Source of the DNA: Gammaproteobacteria bacterium
GTDB taxonomy: Bacteria; Pseudomonadota; Gammaproteobacteria; J044
Reading direction: 5' to 3'
DNA length: 8,822 bases
Assembly: GCA_003696465.1 (NCBI GenBank)
Contig: RFHG01000579.1
Coordinates: 1 to 8,822 of the forward strand
In this document: positions 1 through 6,894 of the stretch, in pieces
How the letters are laid out: every line of letters begins with the position of its first letter
How positions within the stretch are numbered: position 1 is the stretch's first letter
Translations under genes and position numbers: made by a program
Notes under the pieces: generated by a model
Told to the model about the DNA's origin: nothing
Databases searched by the model: none
Seen by the model: the letters and a program-made list of their open reading frames with translations, nothing else

Positions 1-919
1 AGGGGGGATGCCAGGCCACGCGCCCTTTACCCCGCCCTTCCCACTCCGCAGGCCAGTGCCGTTCGAGCCAGGATTCCAGCCCCTGCACATGGGGCAGGAC
101 GCGTCGGGCCAGGGCCAGGTACTCGGGCTCGTCGCGCAGCAGATCCGGATATTCCCGCATCTCGAGCAGGCAGGCCGAGGAGAGGCCGATGATGGCTTCG
201 GCACCTTCATCCAGCGCCCTGCGCCAGAGGTCGAGATTGCGCCGGGCGCGATGGCGGGCTGCCGCCTTGGCCTCGAGATGGTGTTCCAGCGCTCCGCAAC
301 ACTGTTCACCGGACAGGCTGCGCCCTTCCACGCCCTGCGCATCAAGCAGGCGCAGGGCCGCCTCCCGTGCCCGTGGCAGGCCAGCAGGCTCCACGCAACC
401 CTGGAACAGGACCACATGCCGCTCATGCCTGCGTGGTCGGAAGCCCGCGGCCGGCCGTGGGCGGTACAGCTTTTCCGCAAGCGGTGCCGGCAACAGGGGC
501 ACCAGCCAGCGGCCAAGGCCGAGCAAGGGGCCAATCCTTCGCCGCTCCGGTACCGTCCACAACAGCAGCCGCCTCAGCAATCGCTCGCGCCAGCCGCGCC
601 GGACCTGGCGGTCGATGTGCCGCCGGCCAATCTCGAGCAGGCTGTGGTATTCGACCCCCGAGGGGCAGGTGGTTTCACAGGAACGGCAGAGCAGGCAGCG
701 GTCGAGGTGACGCAGGGTGCGCTCCCCTGCCCTGCCCCGTTCCAGGGCCTGCTTGATGAGGTAGATGCGGCCGCGGGGGCCATCCAGCTCGTCACCCAGC
801 AGGCCGTAGGTGGGGCAGGTGGCCGTGCAGAACCCGCAATGCACGCAGGAGCGGAGGATGCGATCGGCTCTCTGCCCCTCCTCGCTGGCGAGAAATTCGG
901 GCGGCAGACGCGTCTCCAT
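1..919 (-). CDS. glcF: Glycolate oxidase iron-sulfur subunit GlcF (partial, C-terminus outside window)
   Basis: This is the iron-sulfur subunit of the membrane-associated glycolate oxidase, which passes electrons from the flavin subunits towards the quinone pool while glycolate becomes glyoxylate. The 306 visible codons contain two 4Fe-4S ferredoxin motifs: CVHCGFCTATCP (Cys25, 28, 31, 35) and CLLCRSCETTCP (Cys75, 78, 81, 85). The first CCG-type cysteine-rich domain follows, with GCVEPA around Cys175 and CCGALEHH at 207-214. The last visible residues, VAWHPP, sit where the second cysteine-rich repeat of the family begins (usually H-x-P-C); the next codon starts with T, which would allow Cys. 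The family is about 400 residues long, so roughly 100 are missing beyond position 1. The start ATG (919-917) overlaps the glcE stop as ATGA and is preceded by GGGGAGG (933-927, spacer 7). One variation is SSACLLEMREY at 247-257, where E. coli GlcF has, from memory, an SGCG-type motif; the single Cys is kept. Confidence 0.93.
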   Translation of the reverse strand, partial: METRLPPEFLASEEGQRADRILRSCVHCGFCTATCPTYGLLGDELDGPRGRIYLIKQALERGRAGERTLRHLDRCLLCRSCETTCPSGVEYHSLLEIGRRHIDRQVRRGWRERLLRRLLLWTVPERRRIGPLLGLGRWLVPLLPAPLAEKLYRPRPAAGFRPRRHERHVVLFQGCVEPAGLPRAREAALRLLDAQGVEGRSLSGEQCCGALEHHLEAKAAARHRARRNLDLWRRALDEGAEAIIGLSSACLLEMREYPDLLRDEPEYLALARRVLPHVQGLESWLERHWPAEWEGRGKGRVAWHPP

Positions 920-1932
920 CAGCGCGCCTCCCCGGGCAGCAGGCCCGGATTGAACAGGCCGGCGGGATCGAAGGCGGCCTTCAGGCGATGGTGCAGGGCC
1001 AGGGCGTCCTCCGACAGGCCGGCAAATGGCGTGAACGGCCAGGGCTCGGCCAGTCCGCCGACTGCGCGGGCAGCCGCCTGCACGGCCTCGGCGGGGGCAT
1101 CGCCCTGGTACCAGCGCCGTCCACCGCCCCAGTCGATGAGCCACGTGCCCTGGAGTTCCGCAAGTTCGGCCGCCGGCGGGACCAGCAGGCGCCAGTCGCG
1201 CTGGCCAGGGTGGCGCTCTTCACGCAACACCTGCCAGAACTCCTCGCCCTCTTCCTCGCCGCCAAAGGCCGCTGCGGCCTCGGCCACACCGGAGGCCATG
1301 CCCCACAGGCGCAAATGAAGCATGCCCTCCCACCACGCCAGCCCTGCAATCGGCCAGGGCCGGTGCTGCAGATCGGCCATTTCTTTCACAGCCTTTTCCA
1401 GCGGGCAGGGGCGTACCAGACAGCGCTGCACCGGCGGGGCCGGACGCGTGCGCAGGCTCACTTCCAGCACAGGGCCGAAGATGCCGTATGCACCACATTG
1501 GAGGCGTGAAAGATCGTAGCCTGCCACATTCTTCATGACGCGTCCGCCAAAGCGCAGCAGCTCACCGGCGCCATTGATCATGGCCACCCCCAGCACGGCC
1601 CCGCGCACATCACCGAGCCAGGGCCGGGCCGGCCCGGAACGCCCGCAGGCCAGCATGCCGCCGACCGTGCCGGTATCCCGCCCCGGGGCCTCGAAACCCA
1701 GCGTCTGGCCGGCCTCGGCCACTGTGGCCTCCAGTTCGGCCAGGGGCGTGCCGCAGCGCACGGTAATGGCCAGCTCCCCCGGGTCGTACTCGACGATGCC
1801 CGAGAAACCGGACAGCGGCAAGGTTTGCATTTCTTCCGGAGGGGCCAGGCGGCTGCCGTTTCCGGCAATCCACAGCGCCTGCCCGTTCTCGCGCGCCGCG
1901 CGCACGTGCTCTACCAGTTCCCGAGCCTGCAT
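919..1932 (-). CDS. glcE: Glycolate oxidase FAD-binding subunit GlcE
   Basis: This is the second flavin subunit of glycolate oxidase, a shortened relative of GlcD that works with GlcD and GlcF. It has 337 residues, close to the usual family size (about 350). FAD-binding (PCMH-type) features are WIAGNGSRL at 21-29, the loop TVGGMLACGRSGP at 89-101, and GRVMKNVAGYDLSRL at 130-144. The C-terminus ends in FDPAGLFNPG (321-330), the typical tail of this oxidase superfamily. The frame stays open upstream to 2109, but that extension lies wholly inside glcD. The start at 1932 is preferred because family similarity begins at MQARELVEHV, GGAG lies 8 bases upstream (1944-1941), and the ATG overlaps the glcD stop (ATGA). 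Translation is probably coupled to glcD. The call is firm because of the gene order and the GlcE-specific short length. Confidence 0.93.
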   Translation of the reverse strand: MQARELVEHVRAARENGQALWIAGNGSRLAPPEEMQTLPLSGFSGIVEYDPGELAITVRCGTPLAELEATVAEAGQTLGFEAPGRDTGTVGGMLACGRSGPARPWLGDVRGAVLGVAMINGAGELLRFGGRVMKNVAGYDLSRLQCGAYGIFGPVLEVSLRTRPAPPVQRCLVRPCPLEKAVKEMADLQHRPWPIAGLAWWEGMLHLRLWGMASGVAEAAAAFGGEEEGEEFWQVLREERHPGQRDWRLLVPPAAELAELQGTWLIDWGGGRRWYQGDAPAEAVQAAARAVGGLAEPWPFTPFAGLSEDALALHHRLKAAFDPAGLFNPGLLPGEAR

Positions 1933-3419
1933 CAGAAACGCTCCAGATCCGGAAACGGCAGGTTGCCATGGTGCACATGCATGGCACCCAGCTCGGCACA
2001 GCGGTGCAGCGCGGGTACCGCCTTGCCCGGGTTGAGCAGCCCGGCCGGATCCAGTGCCTGCTTTACTGCATGCATCTGTTCGAGCTCGGCCGGCGTGAAC
2101 TGCTCGCACATGGAGTCGAGCTTCTCGGTGCCCACGCCATGCTCGCCGGTTATGGTGCCGCCCGCCTCGAGGCAGGCCCGCAGAATGGCGCGCCCCATCT
2201 CCTCGGTGCGCTCGAGCTCACCCGGGACATTGGCATCGTAGAGAATCAGCGGATGCATGTTGCCGTCTCCGGCATGGAACACGTTGGCCACCCTCAGCCC
2301 GTATTCCTGCGAAAGCGCGTCGATGCGCGCCAGCACCTCGGGCAGACGGGCCCGGGGTATGGTGCCATCCATGCAGTAGTAGTCGGGGGCAAGCCGACCC
2401 ACCGCAGGAAAGGCCGCCTTGCGACCGGCCCATAGCCGGGCCCGCTCGGCATCGTCGCGCGCCACCTGCAGGCTGCTGCAGCCGTGCCGTTCGGCAATGG
2501 CGCGCACGCGTTCGATCTGCTCGCCTACTTCGGCCTCGGTACCGTCCACTTCGCACAGCACCAGGGCTGCGGCCTCTTCCGGATAACCGGCATGTACAAA
2601 GTCTTCGGCGGCACGGATGGCCAGGTGATCCATCATCTCGAGCCCTGCCGGCAGCAGGCCCTCGGCCAGGATCGCCGCCACGGTGCGCGCGGCATCACCG
2701 GTGTCGTCGTATCCCATCAGCAGCACGCCGGCGGCCGGGGGTTTGGGCAGCAGGCGCACGGTCACCTCGGTGACGATACCGAGCAGGCCCTCGGAGCCGG
2801 TGTAGAGCGAGAGCAGGTCCGCGCCCGGCGTTTCCAGCCGCTGGCCGCCGATCTCGTGCAGCTTGCCCTCGGCATCGAGCAGCTTGAGGCCCAGGATGTT
2901 GTGTACCGTCAACCCGTATTTCACGCAGTGCACGCCACCGGAGTTCTCCGCCACGTTGCCGCCAATGCTGCAGGCAATCTGCGAGGAAGGATCCGGGGCA
3001 TAGAACAGGCCGTGCGGCTCGGCAGCCTGGCTGATCTGCAGGTTGCGCACCCCCGGCTGGACCACCGCCAGGCGGTTGTCCGGGTCGATCCGCAGGATGC
3101 GATCGAGCCGGGCCAGCCCCAGCACCAGGGCATCCTCCTGCGGCAGACTGCCGCCGGAGAGGCCGGTACCGGCCCCGCGGGCGATCACTGGCACGCCATG
3201 CGCATGGCAGCAGCGCAGCACCGCCTGTACCTGGCCGGTGTCATGCGGCAGGGCCACGGCACCCGGCAGGCGACGATACACGGAAAGGCCGTCGCATTCG
3301 TAGGGGCGGAGTTCTTCCTCGTCGACAATGAGGCTGTCTTCAGGCAGGATGCGGGCCAGTTCCTGGAGGCATTCGGCTGGCAGACCGCGCGGCGATGTTT
3401 CCGGGGCAGTTGGGTTCAT
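1932..3419 (-). CDS. glcD: Glycolate oxidase FAD-linked catalytic subunit GlcD
   Basis: This is the catalytic flavoprotein of glycolate oxidase (glycolate to glyoxylate). It has 495 residues, against about 499 in E. coli. FAD-binding motifs are RGAGTGLSGG (81-90) and SIGGNVAENSGG (151-162). The C-terminal oxidase domain shows VFHAGDGNMHP (380-390) and GEHGVG (425-430), whose histidines are the conserved ligand/active-site residues of the GlcD/D-lactate dehydrogenase family. The closing motif is LDPAGLLNPGK (457-467). The family alone cannot separate glycolate from D-lactate oxidation, but adjacent glcE and glcF settle it. The same frame is open far upstream (to 4325) through the antisense of the divergent aminotransferase; the start at 3419 is chosen because GlcD similarity begins there and because it stops short of the divergent gene. 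This start has no clear Shine-Dalgarno sequence: the preceding bases are AT-rich (TACTATATTATTCGCGA). A leaderless or very short leader transcript is therefore possible. Confidence 0.94.
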   Translation of the reverse strand: MNPTAPETSPRGLPAECLQELARILPEDSLIVDEEELRPYECDGLSVYRRLPGAVALPHDTGQVQAVLRCCHAHGVPVIARGAGTGLSGGSLPQEDALVLGLARLDRILRIDPDNRLAVVQPGVRNLQISQAAEPHGLFYAPDPSSQIACSIGGNVAENSGGVHCVKYGLTVHNILGLKLLDAEGKLHEIGGQRLETPGADLLSLYTGSEGLLGIVTEVTVRLLPKPPAAGVLLMGYDDTGDAARTVAAILAEGLLPAGLEMMDHLAIRAAEDFVHAGYPEEAAALVLCEVDGTEAEVGEQIERVRAIAERHGCSSLQVARDDAERARLWAGRKAAFPAVGRLAPDYYCMDGTIPRARLPEVLARIDALSQEYGLRVANVFHAGDGNMHPLILYDANVPGELERTEEMGRAILRACLEAGGTITGEHGVGTEKLDSMCEQFTPAELEQMHAVKQALDPAGLLNPGKAVPALHRCAELGAMHVHHGNLPFPDLERF

Positions 3420-3476
3420 TCGCGAATAATATAGTAAAATGCTCGGAATTTTAACGACGCACAACCGGGAGTATCC
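3420..3476. promoter_or_regulatory. Divergent promoter region between glcD and the aminotransferase gene
   Basis: These 57 bases separate two divergent start codons and contain a sharply AT-rich core (about 3425-3454) in otherwise GC-rich DNA. Several -10-like hexamers are visible: TATAGT (3430-3435) and TAAAAT (3435-3440) on the plus strand, and TAAAAT (3453-3448) and TACTAT (3436-3431) on the minus strand. The two TAAAAT boxes form an inverted repeat with a 7-base centre. No convincing -35 box was found for either direction, so the exact start sites are not assigned. The plus-strand gene has GGGAG at 3467-3471, 5 bases before its ATG. With so little room, the two promoters must overlap, so coordinated or mutually exclusive control is likely (inference). 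Confidence 0.6.
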
Positions 3477-4658
3477 ATGAGCAACAGCCCGTTCAACCCG
3501 CCGGTCCGTACCCTGATGGGGCCGGGCCCGTCCGACGTCCACCCGCGCATTCTCGAGGCCATGAGTCGGCCGACCATTGGTCATCTCGATCCGAAGTTCA
3601 TCGAGATGATGGACGACATCAAGACCCGGCTGCAATACGCCTTCCAGACCAAAAACGCCATGACCATGCCCATCTCTGCCCCCGGGTCGGCCGGCATGGA
3701 GAGCTGCTTCGTCAACCTGGTGGAGCCCGGCGACAAGGTCATCGTGTGCCAGAACGGCGTGTTTGGCGGGCGCATGAAGGAGAACGTCATCCGCTGCGGT
3801 GCCACGCCGGTGATGGTGGAAGACGAGTGGGGCCGCGCCGTCGATCCGGACAAGCTGCGTGATGCCCTGAAGGCCAACCCCGATGCGCGGGTGGTGGCCT
3901 TCGTTCATGCCGAGACCTCGACCGGTGCCCAGTCCGATGCCGAGACCCTGTGCCGGATCGCGCGCGAGCACGACTGCCTGACCATCGTCGATGCCGTCAC
4001 CTCGCTGGGCGGCACGCCGGTGAAGGTGGACGACTGGGGCATCGATGCCATCTACTCCGGCACCCAGAAGTGCCTGTCCTGCGCTCCGGGTCTTTCCCCG
4101 GTGAGCTTCAGCCAGCGTGCGCTGGATTTCGTTTCCTCCCGCAACCATCCGGTACAGAGCTGGTTTCTCGATCTCAACCTGGTCATGGGTTACTGGGGCG
4201 AAGGGGCCAAGCGCGCCTATCACCATACCGCACCGGTCAATGCCCTCTACGGCCTGCACGAGGCCCTGGTCATGCTGCAGGAGGAGGGACTGGAAAATGC
4301 CTGGGCGCGCCATCGCCTGCATCACAACGCGCTCAAGGCCGGCCTCGAGGCGATGGGTCTGAGCTTCGTGGTACCGGAAGACGAGCGCCTGCCCCAGCTC
4401 AATGCCGTCACCATCCCCGAGGGCGTGGATGATGCCACCGTGCGTGGCCGCCTGCTCAATGACTTCAACCTTGAAATCGGTGCGGGCCTTGGCGCCCTAG
4501 CCAGCAAGGTCTGGCGCATTGGCCTGATGGGCAATGCCTGCAACCGGCGCAATGTGCTGTTCTGCCTGGCCGCGCTGGAAAGCGTGCTGTCCGACCTCAA
4601 GGCACCCATCGAACGTGGCGTGGCCATCGATGCAGCCATGGGTCAGTACACCGACTGA
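3477..4658 (+). CDS. Alanine/serine-glyoxylate aminotransferase (PLP, class V)
   Basis: This is a PLP-dependent fold-type I aminotransferase of the AGXT / serine-pyruvate aminotransferase family, which converts glyoxylate to glycine using alanine or serine as amino donor. It has 393 residues, the usual length. Visible landmarks are LMGPGPSDVHPRIL (13-26), GHLDPKF (35-41), the cofactor phosphate/ring segment APGSAGMES (68-76), HAETSTG (144-150), and Asp172 in VDAVTSLGG, which binds the pyridine nitrogen. The Schiff-base Lys is Lys198 in SGTQKCLSCAPG, and the substrate-carboxylate Arg is Arg347 in VWRIGLMG. The start is supported by GGGAG 5 bases upstream. The gene is divergent from glcDEF, whose product glyoxylate is its expected substrate, so the pair forms a glycolate-to-glycine route. 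The preferred amino donor cannot be read from sequence. A 2-aminoethylphosphonate or phosphoserine aminotransferase role is much less likely given the motifs and context. Confidence 0.9.
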   Translation: MSNSPFNPPVRTLMGPGPSDVHPRILEAMSRPTIGHLDPKFIEMMDDIKTRLQYAFQTKNAMTMPISAPGSAGMESCFVNLVEPGDKVIVCQNGVFGGRMKENVIRCGATPVMVEDEWGRAVDPDKLRDALKANPDARVVAFVHAETSTGAQSDAETLCRIAREHDCLTIVDAVTSLGGTPVKVDDWGIDAIYSGTQKCLSCAPGLSPVSFSQRALDFVSSRNHPVQSWFLDLNLVMGYWGEGAKRAYHHTAPVNALYGLHEALVMLQEEGLENAWARHRLHHNALKAGLEAMGLSFVVPEDERLPQLNAVTIPEGVDDATVRGRLLNDFNLEIGAGLGALASKVWRIGLMGNACNRRNVLFCLAALESVLSDLKAPIERGVAIDAAMGQYTD

Positions 4659-4682
4659 GCGCGTACTTCCGCCGATGCACTC

Positions 4683-4714
4683 AACGGCCACCTGCAGGTG
4701 GCCGTTTTCTTTCG
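4683..4714 (+). terminator. Intrinsic terminator after the aminotransferase gene
   Basis: A perfect 24-base palindrome (4683-4706, arms AACGGCCACCTG and CAGGTGGCCGTT) is followed at once by TTTTCTTTC. It lies 24 bases after the aminotransferase stop codon. Read as RNA it gives a GC-rich stem with a small TGCA loop and a U-rich tail, a standard Rho-independent terminator. It isolates the aminotransferase from the iron-transporter gene downstream. Confidence 0.88.
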
Positions 4715-4779
4715 GGCTTGTGTTTTGGCCCGGTCTGCCCCACTGTGTCGGCAAACCCGAATCAATCGAAGGGGCCGGC

Positions 4780-5874
4780 ATGAACAACCGCCATCCGCTT
4801 TGCGACCAGGCCCGGGACTTCTTCCAGGGCGAGATGAACGACCACATCACCTACCGGGTGCTGGCCGAGCGCACTCGCAACGCGCGTTTGCGCACACTGC
4901 TGCAACGCATTGCCGCCGTGGAGCTGCGCCACGCCGGCTTCTGGAAGGCCCTGCTGGAGCAAAACGGTGAACCCGTGCCGGAAGTGCGGCCCAGGCAAGT
5001 GCGGCTCTGGTTTCTGGGCCTGCTGATGCGCCTGGTCAATCCGTTGCTGGTCATCTCCGCCCTGGAGCTGGGCGAAGCGGCCGCCTATGAAACCTATTAC
5101 CGCGTATGGAAGGAGGCCGACCTCGGCGACGAGGAGCGCGAGACCCTGCGCGGCATCATCGTGGACGAGCTGGAGCATGAATCCTCCTTCCAGCGCGAGA
5201 AGGAGGCCGGCGGCTTTTCCAACATCCGCGATTTCATTCTCGGCATGAACGACGGGCTGGTGGAGATACTCGGTGCCGTCACGGGCCTTTCGGCCGCCTA
5301 TCCGGGCAACCCGCTGGTGGTCGCCATCAGCGGCCTGATCGTCGGTGTGGCCGGCGCCCTGTCCATGGGCATCGGGGCCTTCATTTCGGTGCGCTCCCAG
5401 CGTCAGGTGAACGAGGCCCAGCAGGATCGCATGCAGATCCTGTTCTCGGTCTCGCCCGACCGGGCCGAGGCCGAGTTCCGCGAGCGTCTGGTGAACAACG
5501 GCCTGCCGGAAGACATCAGCGACGAGATCAGCCACAAGCTGGGCAACAACCCGGAGACCCTGGCCAGCCTGCTCATCGAAAAGAGCGACGAGAACGAATG
5601 GCGCTCGGCCTTCTTTACCGGCGGCGCCTATCTGTTCGGCGTGGCCTTCCCGGTACTGCCCTACTTCCTTGCCGACAATTCGCGCCATGCCCTGATCGGC
5701 TCGGTGCTGTTCGCGGGTCTGGCGCTGACCAGCGTCGGGACGCTGATCTCGGTCCTCTCGGGCATCAACCTGCGCACCAAGGTGCTGGAAATGGTCGGCT
5801 CGGGGCTGGCCGCAGCCGGGCTGGCCTACCTGTTCGGTCGGCTCATCCAGGTACTGTTCGGAGTCGAGATCTGA
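4780..5874 (+). CDS. Ferritin-like domain / VIT1-CCC1 iron transporter fusion (MbfA/Er-VIT1 type)
   Basis: This is a 364-residue membrane protein with two modules. Residues 1-140 form a ferritin/rubrerythrin-like helical bundle with paired carboxylate/His motifs: Glu18, ELRH (48-51), Glu97/Glu99/Glu104 in ALELGEAAAYETYY, and ELEH (130-133). These are the expected di-iron ligands. Residues 146-364 form a VIT1/CCC1 domain: DFILGMNDGLVEILGAVTG (helix 1, with Asp158 at the position of the transport Asp) and LIVGVAGALSMGIGAFISV (helix 2, with Met196 in the transport position). A charged cytoplasmic metal-binding segment follows at about 206-275, then three more hydrophobic helices (about 278-298, 303-326, 338-361). 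Known members of this architecture (MbfA of alphaproteobacteria) export iron and protect against iron, peroxide or acid stress. Function here is inferred from that family; manganese is an alternative substrate. The ATG at 4780 follows GAAGGGG with a short spacer; the frame is open upstream but only through the terminator region. Confidence 0.85.
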   Translation: MNNRHPLCDQARDFFQGEMNDHITYRVLAERTRNARLRTLLQRIAAVELRHAGFWKALLEQNGEPVPEVRPRQVRLWFLGLLMRLVNPLLVISALELGEAAAYETYYRVWKEADLGDEERETLRGIIVDELEHESSFQREKEAGGFSNIRDFILGMNDGLVEILGAVTGLSAAYPGNPLVVAISGLIVGVAGALSMGIGAFISVRSQRQVNEAQQDRMQILFSVSPDRAEAEFRERLVNNGLPEDISDEISHKLGNNPETLASLLIEKSDENEWRSAFFTGGAYLFGVAFPVLPYFLADNSRHALIGSVLFAGLALTSVGTLISVLSGINLRTKVLEMVGSGLAAAGLAYLFGRLIQVLFGVEI

Positions 5875-5887
5875 TTCCTCTCCAACC

Positions 5888-5954
5888 GGGGTTGCATTTT
5901 GCAACCCCCATCCACATGTGGGTTCTACCGACGGACATGCCGGGCGGCATGTCC
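5888..5954 (+). promoter_or_regulatory. Structured leader with consecutive inverted repeats before the yfdX-family gene
   Basis: Three symmetric elements stand in the 111-base gap. The first is an 8-bp stem GGGGTTGC/GCAACCCC (5888-5895 and 5901-5908) with loop ATTTT. The second is a 10-base palindrome CCACATGTGG (5912-5921). The third is a 9-bp stem GGACATGCC/GGCATGTCC (5933-5941 and 5946-5954) with a GGGC loop. No T-run follows any of them, so an ordinary intrinsic terminator is not supported. The AACCC of the first stem can also pair with GGGTT at 5920-5924, giving a possible alternative fold. The role is unknown: an RNA switch, a stabilising 3' end for the upstream gene, or operator sites are all open. 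Confidence 0.5.
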
Positions 5955-5985
5955 CGGAATTGAACTTTCTGAAGGAGAGAAGAAG

Positions 5986-6894
5986 ATGAAGAAACAGATG
6001 ACACAGGCCCTGCTGGCCGGACTGCTGCTGAGTCTGAGTGCCAGCCCGATTCTGGCCAAGAGCCAGGCCGAGCTGGGTCAGGATGCCACCCAGCGGGCCC
6101 AGAGGGAAACGGGCCGGAACGTGAATGCCCAGCGCGAACGGATCGAACAGGAGGCGATCGATGCGCTGATGCAGACGCAGGCCGCGCTCGCAGCCCTGGA
6201 CAAGGGTGACAAGAAGGCCGCACTCGATGCCCTGGCCAAGGCCACCGGGAAGCTGGAACTTCTGGTATCGCGGCATCCCAAGCTCGGGCTGATCCCGGTC
6301 GATATCACCATTGATCAGGTTGACCTGATTGCCCCCGAAAAGGCCATCAAGGAGGCCATCGACGAGGCCGAGGACGCGCTGGAAGACGGCGAGGTGCAAA
6401 AGGCCCGCCACATCCTGCAGGGGCTGGCGAGCGAGATGGTCGTGCGTACCACCAGTATCCCTCTGGCCACCTATCCGGATGCCATCAAGGCAGTCAGTCC
6501 GCTGATCGACGCCGGCAAGATCGACGAGGCGCGTGATGCCCTGATTGCGGCGCTCAACACACTGGTGGTGACCGAGGAGATCATTCCGCTGCCGGTGCTG
6601 CGGGCCACCATCATGCTGCGCGATGCCGATGCCCTTGCCCAGCGCCCCAGCCGCAGCGACGAGGATCAGAAGCTGCTCGAGGCCCTGCTGGATGCCGCCA
6701 AGGCCCAGATCCGTTATGCCGAACTGCTGGGCTACGGCAAGCACGCGGACTACAAGCCGCTGTACAAGGAGATCGGGAAGATCCGCAAGCAGGTCGCCAA
6801 CAAGCAGCACGGCAAGGGGCTCTTCGACCGTATCCGGGAGGGCCTGAAGGCCCTGGGCAAGCACAGCCAGAAAACTGAAGGAGACGCCTCATGA
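5986..6894 (+). CDS. Secreted YfdX-family protein
   Basis: This 302-residue protein has a clear Sec signal peptide (basic MKKQM, hydrophobic 8-20, likely cleavage after Ala24 in SPILA-KS), so it is expected in the periplasm. The mature part is almost entirely alpha-helical and rich in Ala, Leu, Lys and Glu. It shows the YfdX-family pattern of paired helices: ALAALDKGDKKAALDAL (67-83), LIPVDITIDQVDLIAP (102-117), AEDALEDGEVQKARHIL (128-144) and KAVSPLIDAGKIDEARDAL (168-186). E. coli YfdX is about 211 residues and belongs to the EvgA acid-response regulon; this one carries an extra Lys-rich tail (about 220-302). The molecular function of the family is not settled. The start has an excellent ribosome site, AAGGAG at 5972-5977 with an 8-base spacer. 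It follows the ferritin-VIT gene in the same direction, so joint stress expression is plausible but not shown. Confidence 0.8.
   Translation: MKKQMTQALLAGLLLSLSASPILAKSQAELGQDATQRAQRETGRNVNAQRERIEQEAIDALMQTQAALAALDKGDKKAALDALAKATGKLELLVSRHPKLGLIPVDITIDQVDLIAPEKAIKEAIDEAEDALEDGEVQKARHILQGLASEMVVRTTSIPLATYPDAIKAVSPLIDAGKIDEARDALIAALNTLVVTEEIIPLPVLRATIMLRDADALAQRPSRSDEDQKLLEALLDAAKAQIRYAELLGYGKHADYKPLYKEIGKIRKQVANKQHGKGLFDRIREGLKALGKHSQKTEGDAS

Noticed and set aside
8..1318. A 436-codon plus-strand frame opposite glcF and glcE.
   Set aside because: The minus strand carries unmistakable GlcF cysteine motifs and GlcE motifs; the plus frame is a Pro/Ala/Arg-rich shadow.
1933..2109. Upstream extension of GlcE by 59 residues.
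   Set aside because: It lies entirely within the glcD coding sequence in another frame, and the start at 1932 has a good ribosome site and an ATGA overlap.
2484..3434. A 316-codon plus-strand frame opposite glcD.
   Set aside because: Antisense shadow of glcD; rich in Gln, His and Arg with no domain and no ribosome site.
3420..4325. In-frame N-terminal extension of GlcD by 302 residues, giving a 797-codon frame.
   Set aside because: The extension is antisense to the aminotransferase gene and its promoter, has no family similarity, and GlcD already has full length from 3419.
4715..4779. Possible promoter for the ferritin-VIT gene (TTGTGT at 4718-4723 as a -35 box).
   Set aside because: No acceptable -10 hexamer lies 16-18 bases downstream, so a promoter could not be placed, although one is expected after the terminator.
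5899..5928. Possible promoter before the yfdX-family gene (TTGCAA at 5899-5904 with TTCTAC at 5923-5928).
   Set aside because: The -10 match is poor and TTGCAA is part of a hairpin arm, so chance is the simpler explanation.
4762..6864. A 700-codon open frame on the minus strand opposite the ferritin-VIT and yfdX-family genes.
   Set aside because: It is an exact antisense shadow of two well-supported genes in GC-rich DNA, where stops on the opposite strand are rare. It crosses the hairpin-rich gap and shows only low-complexity Gln/Gly/Leu-rich sequence with no recognisable domain.
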